DNA from: Natronospira bacteriovora
GTDB lineage: Bacteria; Pseudomonadota; Gammaproteobacteria; Natronospirales; Natronospiraceae
Direction: 5' to 3'
Assembly (NCBI RefSeq): GCF_030848495.1
Contig: NZ_JAVDDT010000001.1
Span: 124,001-188,000 of the forward strand
DNA length: 64,000 bases
How positions within the stretch are numbered: the stretch's first letter is position 1; the number at the start of each line of letters is the position of its first letter. Below are positions 1 to 8,998 of this stretch, one piece after another. The notes beneath the pieces are model-generated. The model was not told where the DNA came from. It made no database searches and was given only the letters and a program-made list of their open reading frames with translations. The position numbers were made by a program, and so were the translations under genes.

Positions 1-965
1 ATCATCATGCTGAGCCAGCGCGCCAGGCGTGTCTTGCCGAGCATGACCAGAGCATGCTTGATGGAGTTGACCTCCTCCGCCAGCCCCATGCCCGGGCTGT
101 TGATGTAACGAAGAATGTTGAACGACAGGGCAACGTCCTGCTTGAATTCACTTTCAACGACATCGCGTGGTGCATCGGAAAGCACCAGATTGAACAATCT
201 GGAAACGCGCTCGGCGTGGGGGTCGACACGCCGCATGTGCAGGGTTTCCGGTCGTGCGAAAAAATAACCCTGGTAATAGTTCATGAACAGGGATCGGGCC
301 AGTTTGAAGTCGTCCGCATCTTCCACTTTCTCCGCGATCAGACGCAGGCCTCGCCCTCGCAGTTGCCGAACCTCCTTCCTAGCCTCCTCATCACTCAAAT
401 CGCCGATGCTCAATTTGGCGAAATCGATCACATTGAGAAAGTCCGGGTCGGAATGGCCCACGCGGAAATTGGTCATGGCGAAGCGATACCCCATCCGTTT
501 GAGTTCATGCAGGCGATCCATGAGCGGTTGCTCGACCACCAGCTTCGATGAAAGGTCGAGCACAACGCGTTTCTGCGGAAGTATTTCGAGCAGGGGATGC
601 TCAAGCATTTCGGCGGGCACCTTGACGAAGGCGACGCCATTCCCCATGACCTTCTCCAGGCCCAGGTTGTTGAGCGTGTTGAGAAGTACGTCACCGGTGG
701 CCGCCACGTCGTCGTGGATATCGGCCGCATCAGTAAGCAGGTCGTTGCGGAACAACAGCTGCCAGGCAACGATTTCCCGGCGGTTGTTGACGATGGGCTG
801 GCGACCGACGAACAGCTCCGGCAGGTTCGGTTGACGCCGCGTCTGGCCATTGGTCTGGCTCGGCCGAGAGCTTGTCTTTACCCGATCGGTGGCCACCTCC
901 TGCCGCCCGGCCACCGCTTCCGTCTTGTCGGCACTTCTGAATCGAGACAACAGCGTTCTAAGCAT
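1..965 (-). CDS. EAL/HDOD domain protein (YuxH-like), 3' end outside window
   Basis: Incomplete gene: it starts at the ATG at 965 after GAGGGAG and runs without a stop off the left edge, giving about 321 codons. After a short polar N-terminus the protein has FVGRQPIV and AWQLLFR, typical of the N-terminal EAL-like half of YuxH-type proteins, followed around 230-1 by the beginning of an HDOD domain (hydrophobic helices with SPGMGLAEEVNSIKHAL and LGKTRLARW). In active EAL phosphodiesterases the first motif is E-x-L; here the position is Q in QLLFR, so cyclic-di-GMP hydrolysis is unlikely. Family members are thought to act as signalling scaffolds linked to motility and type IV pili. It is divergent from the FapA-like gene. 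The family assignment is firm; the precise role is not. Confidence 0.85.
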   Translation of the reverse strand, partial: MLRTLLSRFRSADKTEAVAGRQEVATDRVKTSSRPSQTNGQTRRQPNLPELFVGRQPIVNNRREIVAWQLLFRNDLLTDAADIHDDVAATGDVLLNTLNNLGLEKVMGNGVAFVKVPAEMLEHPLLEILPQKRVVLDLSSKLVVEQPLMDRLHELKRMGYRFAMTNFRVGHSDPDFLNVIDFAKLSIGDLSDEEARKEVRQLRGRGLRLIAEKVEDADDFKLARSLFMNYYQGYFFARPETLHMRRVDPHAERVSRLFNLVLSDAPRDVVESEFKQDVALSFNILRYINSPGMGLAEEVNSIKHALVMLGKTRLARWLSMM

Positions 966-1348
966 CCCAACTCCCTCTGGATGTTCTTCCGCTCATTCTT
1001 CCATGGCTGCCGCTGCTCAAGCTGCGGCAACTGCCATGCCGTTGCCCCCTTTACCAACTCACCTGTCGTCATCGGCGTCTGCCAGAATGCCTGCCAAGGC
1101 GCCCCCCGCCATGACATGACATAAGCCGTATCTCATTGTGGCACGAATCCGGACATTTTTCCCGCACTCTGTGCCAGCTCATGTAAAACATTGCCTGTTT
1201 CCTGCAAGTATAGTGAAATTCTCGGAAAAAACGGCAATTTTGGGTTAGGCTTGGCAGTATGGAGCCTGCCAGTGGAAACGGCGAGGTGCCCGGCCCGGCG
1301 AGTCCGGGCGAACCGGGACCAATTCACTCCAGGGGAAGTAGAACGGCC
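966..1348. other. Divergent intergenic region
   Basis: This 383-base gap separates the minus-strand EAL/HDOD gene from the plus-strand FapA-like gene and must hold both promoters. I find no convincing -35/-10 pair, RNA gene or hairpin. A minus-strand reading frame over its left half has no family resemblance and overlaps the start of the EAL/HDOD gene, so I leave it out. Confidence 0.4.
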
Positions 1349-2869
1349 ATGGACACTGACCTGCTGGACAAGCTGAATCTGGAGCCCGACTACGAGTCGA
1401 TGCAGTTGTTCGCTGCCAGCTCCGCCGCCTTGCCGGACATCAGCTCGGAAACCCTGCAGAATACGCTCGAGTCCTGTGGTCACGGCGAGTGCGAGCTTGA
1501 GTCCGAGCGTGTACTCGCCTTCATCGCCGCCGCTCGACAGGGCCCCACCGACCCCATGCCCCTGGGGCCCATCGCGCACGGTGAGATGAAACTGGACATT
1601 GCCGATGACGGCCTCACCGCATGGCTGACTGTCACCCCACCTCGTGGCGGACGGGCCGTGGGTGAAGACGCCGCCATCGACAGCATCTGGGCCGAGGGTG
1701 TGGTTCATGGGGTCGACAAGGATGCCGTTCGACGCATCGTGAGAGTGGCTGACGGAATCAAACACGTCATTGCCCGCGGTGTCCCGGCACAGGATGGCGA
1801 GGACGCCTGGTTTCAACCGCTTGTGGCTGACATGGTGGATCGGCGTCCGCGGATTGATGACAGCGAGCGTGCCGATTTCCGGGAGCTGGGCGGTGTGATC
1901 ACTGTCCAGGCCGGTGATCCACTGATTCGTCGCCATCCACCAACGGAAGGCGAACCCGGCACGGATGTCCAGGGCCTGCCCATTCCACCCAGGCCCGGGG
2001 CCAACAAGCAGTTCCGGGGACGAATGAAGGGTGTGCGCGTGGATGACGGGGATCCCGACCTGTTGATCGCGGCCATCGATGGCCAGCCGATCTGGAAGGA
2101 CGATACCGTGATGGTCAGCCCAACCCTGGATCTGGATCAGGTCGACCTCTCCACCGGGAACATCGATTTCAATGGTACCGTTCGGGTGCGCGGTGAAGTG
2201 GCCTATGGCATGAGCGTCCGCGCCAGTGACGACATCCAGGTTGGTGGCTTGGTGGAGGGTGCCAGCCTGTCTGCCGGCGGCGATATCGTGGTTCGTGGCG
2301 GCATCATTGGCCAACGCCGCAAGGGGAGCGACCGATTCAATGCCATCGTGCGCTGTGAGGGCTCTCTGGAAGCCCGCTTTCTCGAGCATACACAGGTCAT
2401 TTGCGGCACCGATGTACTCGTCCGGGATCTGGTCGCCAACTGTGATATCGAAGCCGGGGAAAAGATCATCGTCGGTGCCAGGGGCACACGCAAAGGGCAC
2501 GTCATGGGCGGTCGCTATGAAGCGTTCGAAATCATCCGCGCCGTGCAGCTTGGCAGCCCTTCCGGCGTGGAGACCCGCCTGCGTGTGGGCAATCAGTTTC
2601 GCCTCAAGAAACGGATTCGCCAGTTGACGGATCGCCTGCGTGATCCGAGCCTGCCTCCAGAAATGGCCGAATACACCCAAATGCGCCAATCGGAACTGGG
2701 CGAGACGCTGGCGGGGCTGGAAAACCACGCCTCAATCATTGCAAAAGATGGTGTTTTCACGCGAGTTGTCATGCAAATCGGTGCCGTTACCCGGAATTTC
2801 ACAGCAGATGCGGCTGGCGGCGCCTATCGTCGGCGCCAGAATACCATTGAGCTGGATCTGAGCCGGTAA
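1349..2869 (+). CDS. FapA-like DUF342 polymer-forming/regulatory protein
   Basis: A 506-residue DUF342/FapA family protein. The C-terminal half shows the glycine- and valine-rich repeated pattern of a parallel beta-helix (GTVRVRGEVAYG, DDIQVGGLVEG, GGDIVVRGGIIG, CGTDVLVRDLV), followed by a coiled-coil tail (QFRLKKRIRQLTDRL). Named FapA members in Vibrio affect glucose-dependent flagellar control, but most DUF342 proteins have no proven function. An upstream in-frame methionine exists at 1259; I prefer ATG 1349 because AGGGGAAG lies about ten bases before it. A small flagellar-rod-like gene follows after 65 bases, supporting a motility or envelope context. A long antisense frame over the gene is a shadow. 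Confidence 0.8.
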   Translation: MDTDLLDKLNLEPDYESMQLFAASSAALPDISSETLQNTLESCGHGECELESERVLAFIAAARQGPTDPMPLGPIAHGEMKLDIADDGLTAWLTVTPPRGGRAVGEDAAIDSIWAEGVVHGVDKDAVRRIVRVADGIKHVIARGVPAQDGEDAWFQPLVADMVDRRPRIDDSERADFRELGGVITVQAGDPLIRRHPPTEGEPGTDVQGLPIPPRPGANKQFRGRMKGVRVDDGDPDLLIAAIDGQPIWKDDTVMVSPTLDLDQVDLSTGNIDFNGTVRVRGEVAYGMSVRASDDIQVGGLVEGASLSAGGDIVVRGGIIGQRRKGSDRFNAIVRCEGSLEARFLEHTQVICGTDVLVRDLVANCDIEAGEKIIVGARGTRKGHVMGGRYEAFEIIRAVQLGSPSGVETRLRVGNQFRLKKRIRQLTDRLRDPSLPPEMAEYTQMRQSELGETLAGLENHASIIAKDGVFTRVVMQIGAVTRNFTADAAGGAYRRRQNTIELDLSR

Positions 2870-2895
2870 ACGCTGATCGGCGGGCCGCCCTGTTC

Positions 2896-2901
2896 TATAA
2901 T
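2896..2901 (+). promoter_or_regulatory. Possible -10 box upstream of the small rod-like gene
   Basis: A perfect TATAAT stands 34 bases before the ATG at 2935. The matching -35 region is poor (CTGATC), so this is only a candidate promoter in the short gap after the FapA-like gene. Confidence 0.35.
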
Positions 2902-2934
2902 CCGGGCATGGTTCCACAAGCGGGAGGAATCCGC

Positions 2935-3189
2935 ATGGACATCGGCAACAGCTTCCAGAACGGCGCCCAGGCCATTCAGCGGGCAGAAGTGGGCATGACC
3001 CAGTCGGCCCGGACCATTGCCAGCCAGTCGGCTGCCGGAAGCAATGACCAATCCCAGCCGCAGGAAATCACCGAGGCAATGGTGAACAACATTAGTTACG
3101 AAGCTCAGGCCGGTGCCGGCGTTCGCGTTATCCAGTCAGCCGCGGAAAGTCAGGAAGCCCTGGGGCAACTGGTGGATACCCGGGCCTGA
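2935..3189 (+). CDS. Small flagellar basal-body rod-like protein
   Basis: An 84-residue protein starting at ATG 2935 after GGGAGGAA. It begins MDIGNSFQNGAQAIQRAE and its C-terminal part (EAMVNNISYEAQAGAGVRVI) resembles the amphipathic helices of short FlgB/FlgC-like rod proteins. It lacks the full rod-protein length, so it may be an accessory or chaperone-like relative rather than a true rod subunit. It lies downstream of the FapA-like gene and is closed by a strong terminator. Resemblance to flagellar axial helices is what I see; an actual flagellar role is inference. Confidence 0.55.
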   Translation: MDIGNSFQNGAQAIQRAEVGMTQSARTIASQSAAGSNDQSQPQEITEAMVNNISYEAQAGAGVRVIQSAAESQEALGQLVDTRA

Positions 3190-3222
3190 CCCCAGGCAGC
3201 CCCCGTCAGCCTTGAATCTGAA

Positions 3223-3250
3223 CCGCGACCCTGAGTCGCGGTTTTTTTTT
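3223..3250 (+). terminator. Rho-independent terminator
   Basis: Stem CCGCGAC/GTCGCGG around a CCTGA loop, followed by nine T residues. It ends the FapA-like/small-protein unit just before the convergent MATE gene. Confidence 0.9.
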
Positions 3251-3261
3251 GAACATCACGC

Positions 3262-4593
3262 TCAGGCCTGCGCCCGAGCCCATCGCAGACGCTGCCACAT
3301 CAGGGTAAAGACCACTGCCTGCACCAAGCGGTAGGCACCCTGGGCCAGCCACACGGCCAGCAGGCCACCACCGAGGCCCGGCCCCACTACCCAGGCAATC
3401 GGCAGAAAACCCAGCCACTGCATGGATACGGCCGCCATCATGGTTCTTCGCGCATCTCCCGCGCCAAGCAGCCCGTGCATCAGAATCATGCCGAAGGCTT
3501 CCACCACCATGAATACGCCAACCAGACGCATGGGCGTCACGGCCAGCGCCCGGGTTTCCTCATCGTGGATGAAACCCGACAGAAGCAGTTCAGGCACCAG
3601 CCACATGGGCAGAGCCAGAATGCCGAGCATGAAAAGAGCCAGGCGAACCACATCCCATCCCCAGCGGTGAGCTTCCCGCACGGATCGACGCCCCAGGGAC
3701 TGCCCCACCAGACTGGCCGTGGTCAGGCCCAGCGCCATGGCCGGCAGCACCGCCAACAGCATGATGTTGATCAGCACACTGGCCGCTGCCACCTCCCGGG
3801 TACCGATCTGCCCAATGATCCAGAAAAGGACCACAAAGCTGGTGGAAAAGGACAGTTGCTGGATGCCACTGGGTCCTGCCAGGCGTATCAGGCGTTGCAA
3901 CACGGCTCCTGCCGGAAAACGCAAGGCGAAACCGGCCCGGCGCGCATAACGCCAGCCGAGAACGAGATGAACGAGACTCCCGAACAAGGTCGCCAGCGCG
4001 GTGCCCAGACCGGCCCCGGTCACGCCCATCTCGGGAAATCCGAATTTGCCGAAGATCAAAAGGTAGTTCAGGAGGATGTTGAGGACATGCATGCTCACCA
4101 GCGTGAACAGGTACATTCTGGCCAGATCAATGGCGTTCCAGTAACCGCGAAAGGCCCAGTTGATTCCCATGAAGGTTATGGCCAGAACCCGCAGCTGCAG
4201 ATAGGGCACCCCCTTTTCGATCACCTCCGGGTCGCCGTTCAACCAGGGATAAAATCCGGGCACGGCGAAGAAAAGCGGAAGCGACAACAGCGGGCCAGCC
4301 AGCAGGCACAGCATCAGGCCGGCATTCAGGGGCTCGGCCATGACCCCGGTGTCTCCGGCTCCCTTGCGGCGTGCAGCCATGGCCTGCACCCCGGTACCGA
4401 TACCAAGAATCAGTGCCTGGAACATGAAAATGGCGAAACCGCCAAGACCCACGGCGGCGAGTGCCGCATCACCGATGGTGCCCACCATGGCGGTATCCAC
4501 CAGATTCATGATGTTCTGGGAGACCATGGCGGCGAGCACCGGCAGTGCGAGAATCAGGGCATAGCGTGAACGCTGCCAGACCGAGCCCTTCAT
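3262..4593 (-). CDS. MATE family multidrug/cation efflux protein
   Basis: A 443-residue integral membrane protein with about twelve hydrophobic segments and the two-fold repeat of MATE transporters. The N-terminal signature MVSQNIMNLVDTAMVGTIGDAALAAVG and the second-half equivalent beginning AGPSGIQQLSF are clear. Such proteins export cationic drugs or metabolites in exchange for sodium or protons. The start ATG overlaps the stop of the upstream crcB gene in an ATGA arrangement, so it is probably translated from the lipA-crcB-crcB message. The substrate cannot be read from sequence. Confidence 0.9.
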   Translation of the reverse strand: MKGSVWQRSRYALILALPVLAAMVSQNIMNLVDTAMVGTIGDAALAAVGLGGFAIFMFQALILGIGTGVQAMAARRKGAGDTGVMAEPLNAGLMLCLLAGPLLSLPLFFAVPGFYPWLNGDPEVIEKGVPYLQLRVLAITFMGINWAFRGYWNAIDLARMYLFTLVSMHVLNILLNYLLIFGKFGFPEMGVTGAGLGTALATLFGSLVHLVLGWRYARRAGFALRFPAGAVLQRLIRLAGPSGIQQLSFSTSFVVLFWIIGQIGTREVAAASVLINIMLLAVLPAMALGLTTASLVGQSLGRRSVREAHRWGWDVVRLALFMLGILALPMWLVPELLLSGFIHDEETRALAVTPMRLVGVFMVVEAFGMILMHGLLGAGDARRTMMAAVSMQWLGFLPIAWVVGPGLGGGLLAVWLAQGAYRLVQAVVFTLMWQRLRWARAQA

Positions 4594-5078
4594 GGGCGAC
4601 CCGCCCGACGCATGGCCGAACGCCGCCTCAGCGCGCGCCCATGCAGTACCGGCCAGGTCAGGGCATAGGCAAGCCAGACGGCGGCGAGGCAGATGGAAAA
4701 GGAGGCAAGCACGTAAAGCCCGGCCATCCCGAGCTCATCGGCCTGTATCAGGGCAAGCACCTCAAGACTGAACAGGGAAGCGGTGGTAAAACCGCCCAGC
4801 AGGCCGGTGATGATGAAGGCCCGGAAGCGGGGCCCATTGCCCAAGGGGCCTCTGCGCCCGGTCAGTACCGCCAGCACCCCGATCAGAAAACAGCCGACGG
4901 CGTTGACAAGGAAGGTGGCCTCGAACCCCGGATCCGGGAGGGCGCCAAGCCAGGGTGAAAGAAGCACATCCACCCCGTGACGAAGGCCGCTGCCGATCGC
5001 CCCGCCGATGGCCACCGCAATGGCCAGATCCGGCCGTGGACGCTCAGGCGACAAGGAAAGTGCCTCCCCAGTAGCCAC
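4590..5078 (-). CDS. crcB: Fluoride channel subunit CrcB/Fluc, second copy
   Basis: A 162-residue four-helix Fluc/CrcB protein. Family hallmarks are GGAIGSGLRHG in helix 1, FLVNAVGCFLIG in helix 2 and GLLGGFTTASLFSLE in helix 3. Fluc channels are dual-topology dimers that export fluoride passively. It overlaps the first crcB gene. The longest start is GTG 5078 with no clear ribosome site; TTG 5054 lies behind GGGGAGG and may be the real start, shortening the protein by eight residues and the overlap to 11 bases. Its divergence from the neighbouring copy suggests a heterodimer partner rather than a recent duplicate. Confidence 0.9.
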   Translation of the reverse strand: MATGEALSLSPERPRPDLAIAVAIGGAIGSGLRHGVDVLLSPWLGALPDPGFEATFLVNAVGCFLIGVLAVLTGRRGPLGNGPRFRAFIITGLLGGFTTASLFSLEVLALIQADELGMAGLYVLASFSICLAAVWLAYALTWPVLHGRALRRRSAMRRAGRP

Positions 5079-5433
5079 CCATCACGGCCAGCAGGCAACC
5101 CGAGAACGTCAATGCAAAATTGGCCAGCATTCGCCAGGGGTAACCCTCCAGCCCCAGTTTCAGGGTATCCAGGCTCCAGGAGGACATGGTGGTGTAGCTG
5201 CCGCAGAACCCCACCCCCAGGCTCAGCCACAGCCACTCATCCACCGCCGGCCGAATCAGGCCGGCGCCCAGCATGCCGGCCAGCACCCCGATCATCAAGG
5301 CGCCGGAAATATTGACGGTCAGGGTGCCCAGGGGAAAGCGCAGGGGCAGCAGGCGGGAGACGGTGGTGCTTACCAGGTAACGACAGACCGCACCCAGAGC
5401 GCCACCGAAGGCCAGACCCAGCCAGGCAACCAC
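5044..5433 (-). CDS. crcB: Fluoride channel subunit CrcB/Fluc, first copy
   Basis: A 129-residue Fluc/CrcB channel subunit. Visible motifs are GGALGAVCRY in helix 1, GTLTVNISGALMIG with the conserved Asn in helix 2, and GFCGSYTTMSSWSLD, matching the family's central signature. It starts only 3 bases after the lipA stop and overlaps the second crcB gene, so lipA, both crcB genes and the MATE gene probably form one transcript. This copy fits the consensus better than the second. I see no fluoride riboswitch, which is expected if transcription starts before lipA. Confidence 0.92.
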   Translation of the reverse strand: MVAWLGLAFGGALGAVCRYLVSTTVSRLLPLRFPLGTLTVNISGALMIGVLAGMLGAGLIRPAVDEWLWLSLGVGFCGSYTTMSSWSLDTLKLGLEGYPWRMLANFALTFSGCLLAVMGGYWGGTFLVA

Positions 5434-5436
5434 GCC

Positions 5437-6441
5437 TCAGGCTGCCGGTTCGTCATCCATGCCGACATTGTTCTTCTCGAGAACCCGGTCGGCGCGATAG
5501 CTGGAACGAACCAGTGGCCCGGAAACCACTTCCAGGAAGCCCTTGGCCAGGCCCCATTCCCGGTAGCGGGCAAAATCCTCGGGGGGCACGAAACGCTCCA
5601 CCCGCAAGTGGTTGGCCGTGGGCTGCAGGTACTGCCCGAAGGTGACAATATCAACCCCGACGGCCCGCAGATCGTCCATGGTGCGATCGATCTCTTCGTC
5701 GGTCTCGCCCAGACCCAGCATCAGACTGGTCTTGGTGAGCACCTCGGGACGGTGCTTCTTGGCATGGGCCAGTACCTTGAGGGTCTGCTCGTAGCCCGCC
5801 CGCCGGTCGCGAACCACGTGGGTCAGGCGCTCCACTGTTTCCACGTTCTGGGCAAACACCTCGATACCGGAATCCACCACGGTTTCCACATCCTCCAGGC
5901 GACCGCAGAAATCCGGCGTCAACGCTTCCACCGCGGTCTCGGGATTGACCCGCTTGATCTCCCGGATGCAGTCCGCGTAATGCTGGGCGCCGCCGTCATC
6001 CAGGTCATCCCGATCCACCGACGTCAGGACCACGTATTTGAGATCCATGAGCCGGACCGAGCGGGCCGCATTGGCCGGTTCTTCCGGATCCAGCCAACCG
6101 CGCGGATTGCCCGTGTCCACGGAACAGAAGCGACAGGCCCGGGTGCAGACATCGCCCATGAGCATGATGGTGGCGGTGCCATTGTTCCAGCACTCGCCCA
6201 CGTTCGGGCACTTGGACTCCTCGCACACCGTGGCCAGGCGGTTTTCCTTCACGTTGCGACGGGTCTCCTGATACTTTTCCCCCGCCGGGATGCGGGCCCG
6301 AAGCCAACGCGGCTTGCCACCACGAGGCACTTCCGGGGCATCCCTGCGGGCCTTCATGCCATCCTTGATGGCGGTGAAGCCCTGGGGCTTGCGCACCTTT
6401 TCACCACTGCGAACAATGGGAATGCCCTTGAAATCGCTCAT
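5437..6441 (-). CDS. lipA: Lipoyl synthase
   Basis: A 334-residue radical-SAM enzyme that inserts two sulfur atoms into protein-bound octanoyl groups to form lipoate. Both iron-sulfur clusters are visible: the auxiliary-cluster cysteines in [12 protein letters not shown] and the radical-SAM CTRACRFC motif. The C-terminal serine motif RSSYRAD that ligates the auxiliary cluster is present. ATG 6441 is preceded by GGAGCG. lipB is not adjacent; instead the two crcB genes follow directly. Confidence 0.97.
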   Translation of the reverse strand: MSDFKGIPIVRSGEKVRKPQGFTAIKDGMKARRDAPEVPRGGKPRWLRARIPAGEKYQETRRNVKENRLATVCEESKCPNVGECWNNGTATIMLMGDVCTRACRFCSVDTGNPRGWLDPEEPANAARSVRLMDLKYVVLTSVDRDDLDDGGAQHYADCIREIKRVNPETAVEALTPDFCGRLEDVETVVDSGIEVFAQNVETVERLTHVVRDRRAGYEQTLKVLAHAKKHRPEVLTKTSLMLGLGETDEEIDRTMDDLRAVGVDIVTFGQYLQPTANHLRVERFVPPEDFARYREWGLAKGFLEVVSGPLVRSSYRADRVLEKNNVGMDDEPAA

Positions 6442-6586
6442 GAAACGCTCCGGGGGACGGGATCAGCGGCACCGCCAGTGACGGCGCCCGAATTGACCTT
6501 GAAAGTGGTATTTTCTCATTCATTCCGGTACGTTGCCACCCCGCCTCCCGCGTGGACCGACCGTCGATTCCCATCATGGAGTGCCC

Positions 6587-7273
6587 ATGCTGATCATCCT
6601 GCTGATCCTGATGCTGCTGGCCGCCGTGGCCCTGCCCGGCTGGCGGGTGCGGCACGTCATGCAGCGGTACCATCAGCCTGCGGATCGCTACCCCGGAACC
6701 GGGGCCGAGCTTGTCCACCATCTGGCCGAACGCCTCGGCCTTGAGGCGCTGAGGGTAGAGCGAACCGACTCCGGACAGGATCATTACGATCCCGACAGTG
6801 CAACCATCCGCCTGTCACCGGAAAACCACGATGGCCGTTCACTGACGGCTGTGACCGTGGCCGCCCATGAGCTGGGGCACGCCATTCAGCATGCCGATGG
6901 CATGCCCCTGTTTCACTGGCGCCAGCGTCTGGTAGGCATGATCCAGCCACTGCAGCGCATCGGACTCGGCCTGATCGTGGCCGCTCCCCTGTTGGCCGTG
7001 GTGCTGCGGCTGCCCGGGATCATGCTCTGGATGCTGGGTGCCGGGCTGCTGATGATGCTGATGATGGCCGTGGCCCATCTGATCACCCTGCCGGTTGAGA
7101 CCGATGCCAGTTTCGGACGCGCCCTGCCCCTGCTGGAGAAGGGCGATTACCTGCATCCCGAAGACAAGGCGGCAGCCCGTCGAATCCTGCGAGCCGCCGC
7201 GCTGACCTATGTGGCTCAGTCCCTGGCCTCGCTGATCAATCTGGGACTGTGGATGCGGATTCTTCGACCTTAG
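6587..7273 (+). CDS. YugP-like neutral zinc metallopeptidase, membrane bound
   Basis: A 228-residue protein with an N-terminal membrane helix (LIILLILMLLAAVALPG), a zinc-binding AAHELGHAIQH motif near residue 95, and two further hydrophobic segments in the middle. Length and motif order match the YugP/DUF2268-like neutral zinc metallopeptidase group, whose substrates are not established. ATG 6587 is chosen because GGAG lies just upstream and the protein then opens with the expected signal anchor; the frame extends further upstream without support. Confidence 0.8.
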   Translation: MLIILLILMLLAAVALPGWRVRHVMQRYHQPADRYPGTGAELVHHLAERLGLEALRVERTDSGQDHYDPDSATIRLSPENHDGRSLTAVTVAAHELGHAIQHADGMPLFHWRQRLVGMIQPLQRIGLGLIVAAPLLAVVLRLPGIMLWMLGAGLLMMLMMAVAHLITLPVETDASFGRALPLLEKGDYLHPEDKAAARRILRAAALTYVAQSLASLINLGLWMRILRP

Positions 7274-7404
7274 GAAGCCTCTGATTGATTCATTCGAGGG
7301 TCATGTGGACCGTTTCGCGGCGCTCCGCCACGCGGCCCGCCACCCCGCTTGCCCTGACAGCATAAAAGCGGTTGAATGGGCGCCTTTTCCGGACAGTGAG
7401 GCCC

Positions 7405-8899
7405 ATGATGAGCACGGCGCATGCCCCCAAGAAAGAACCCACCCTGCTGGATGCCTTGCTGCCGATTCTGACACTCATCATTCTGCTTTCACTTTCCGTA
7501 TACCTTTTCGGTGCCGATTCCTCCTACGGTCCCAACCAGATCGCGCTGATTCTGAGCGCCGGCGTCGCCATCCTGGTGGGGCTCAAGAACGGCTTTCGCT
7601 GGAAAGACCTGGAAGCCGGCATCGCCCGTGGCGTCAGCCTGTCCACGGGGGCGATTCTGATCCTGCTCGCCGTCGGCACCCTCATTGGCGCCTGGATTCT
7701 GTCCGGGACCGTGCCGACGATGGTCTATTTCGGCCTGCTCCTGCTGGATCCGAGCTGGTTCTATGTGGCGGCCTGCATCATCGCCGCCATCACCGCCCTC
7801 AGTGTGGGCAGTTCCTGGACGGTCGCCGGTACCATTGGCGTGGCGTTGATCGGGGTCGCCGGTGGCCTGGGGCTTTCACTCGCCGTGACGGCGGGTGCCG
7901 TGATTTCCGGGGCATATTTCGGTGACAAGATGTCACCTCTCTCGGACACGACCAACCTGGCGCCCGCCGTCTCCGGCACGGAACTGTTTACCCACATTCG
8001 GCACATGCTCTGGACCACCATCCCCAGCATGGTGATCAGCCTGCTGTTATTCGCCGTCATTGGTCTGCGCAACGACGGCCGTGCCAGTGACACCCAGATG
8101 GAACAGACCCTGCTGGCCCTGCAGGCGGATTTTCAGATTGCCTGGTATCTCCTTCTGCCAGTATTCATGGTGATGTATCTGGCCTATCGCAAATGGCCTG
8201 CCTTTCCGACCATTCTGCTAGGTGCCCTCGTGGGCGGTGTTTTCGCGCTTATCTTTCAGGGGGAACGCGTGGCCGACATGGCAGCCGAAGGGGTCACCGG
8301 CGCCCTGGGCCTGTTCAGCGGTGTCTGGAGCACGCTGTTCGATGGCTATGTGGCCAGCACTGGCGATGGGGATGTGGATAGCCTGCTGTCCCGCGGTGGC
8401 ATGAGCAGCATGCTCAATACCATCTGGCTGATCATCTGCGCCATGACCTTCGGGGCTGTCATGGAGAGGTCCGGCCTGCTGATGCGGCTGGTCAGCAGTG
8501 CGCTGAAGACAGCCCACAGCGCCGGCTCCCTGGTCATCACCACCCTGTTGACGGCCATTGGCGTGAATATCGTGACCGCCGACCAGTACATGGCCATCGT
8601 TCTCCCCGGGCGTACCTATCGCCTGGAGTTTCATCGGCGCGGCCTCTCCCCCGTCAATCTGTCACGCGCGGTGGAAGATGCCGGCACCCTCACCTCCCCT
8701 CTCATCCCCTCTCATCCCCTGGAACACCTGCGGTGCCTACATGGCGGCCACCCTGGGCGTTGCCACCTTCGCCTATCTGCCCTTCTGCTTTTTCAATCTC
8801 ATCAACCCCGTTCTGGCCGCGGGATACGCCTGGTTCGGCTTCCGCCTGACCTCGCTGGAAGAAGAGCCGGGGCTGGAAACGACGGCGGACACGGACTGA
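7405..8899 (+). pseudogene. nhaC: Na+/H+ antiporter NhaC family, broken by a 10-bp tandem duplication
   Basis: A multi-helix NhaC family antiporter. The first frame runs from ATG 7405 to about 8710 with conserved stretches such as SVGSSWTVAGTIG and SGAYFGDKMSPLSDTTNLAP. At 8701-8720 the unit CTCATCCCCT is present twice. Removing one unit restores the family segment SPLIPWNTCGAYMAATLG and continues to a stop at 8899; with both copies, reading moves into a nonsense frame that runs to 9240. The last 60 or so residues including two helices are therefore lost. It may be a recent pseudogene, a slippage-switchable gene, or a sequencing/assembly error. Confidence 0.85.
8701..8720. repeat. 10-bp direct tandem duplication inside nhaC
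   Basis: Two adjacent copies of CTCATCCCCT cause the frameshift described for nhaC. The preceding bases CACCTCCCCT are a partial third copy, a layout prone to replication slippage. Confidence 0.9.
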
Positions 8900-8998
8900 G
8901 GGCCAACGGCGCCGGGCCGGGATACAATTTGCCTTTCGGGGGTCTTCTGTTATCTGATAGGGCTCAGAACCGTCCACCCCAGGAGACGCTGACGCGCC

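Noticed and set aside
878-1117. Possible 79-codon gene upstream of the EAL/HDOD gene
   Set aside because: It overlaps the start of that gene in another frame and has no ribosome site or family resemblance.
1133-2728. 531-codon antisense frame over the FapA-like gene
   Set aside because: It is a GC-rich shadow of a well-supported gene and shows no family pattern.
5008-6744. 578-codon plus-strand frame over crcB and lipA
   Set aside because: Both opposite-strand genes are recognised families; this frame is His/Gly-rich shadow sequence.
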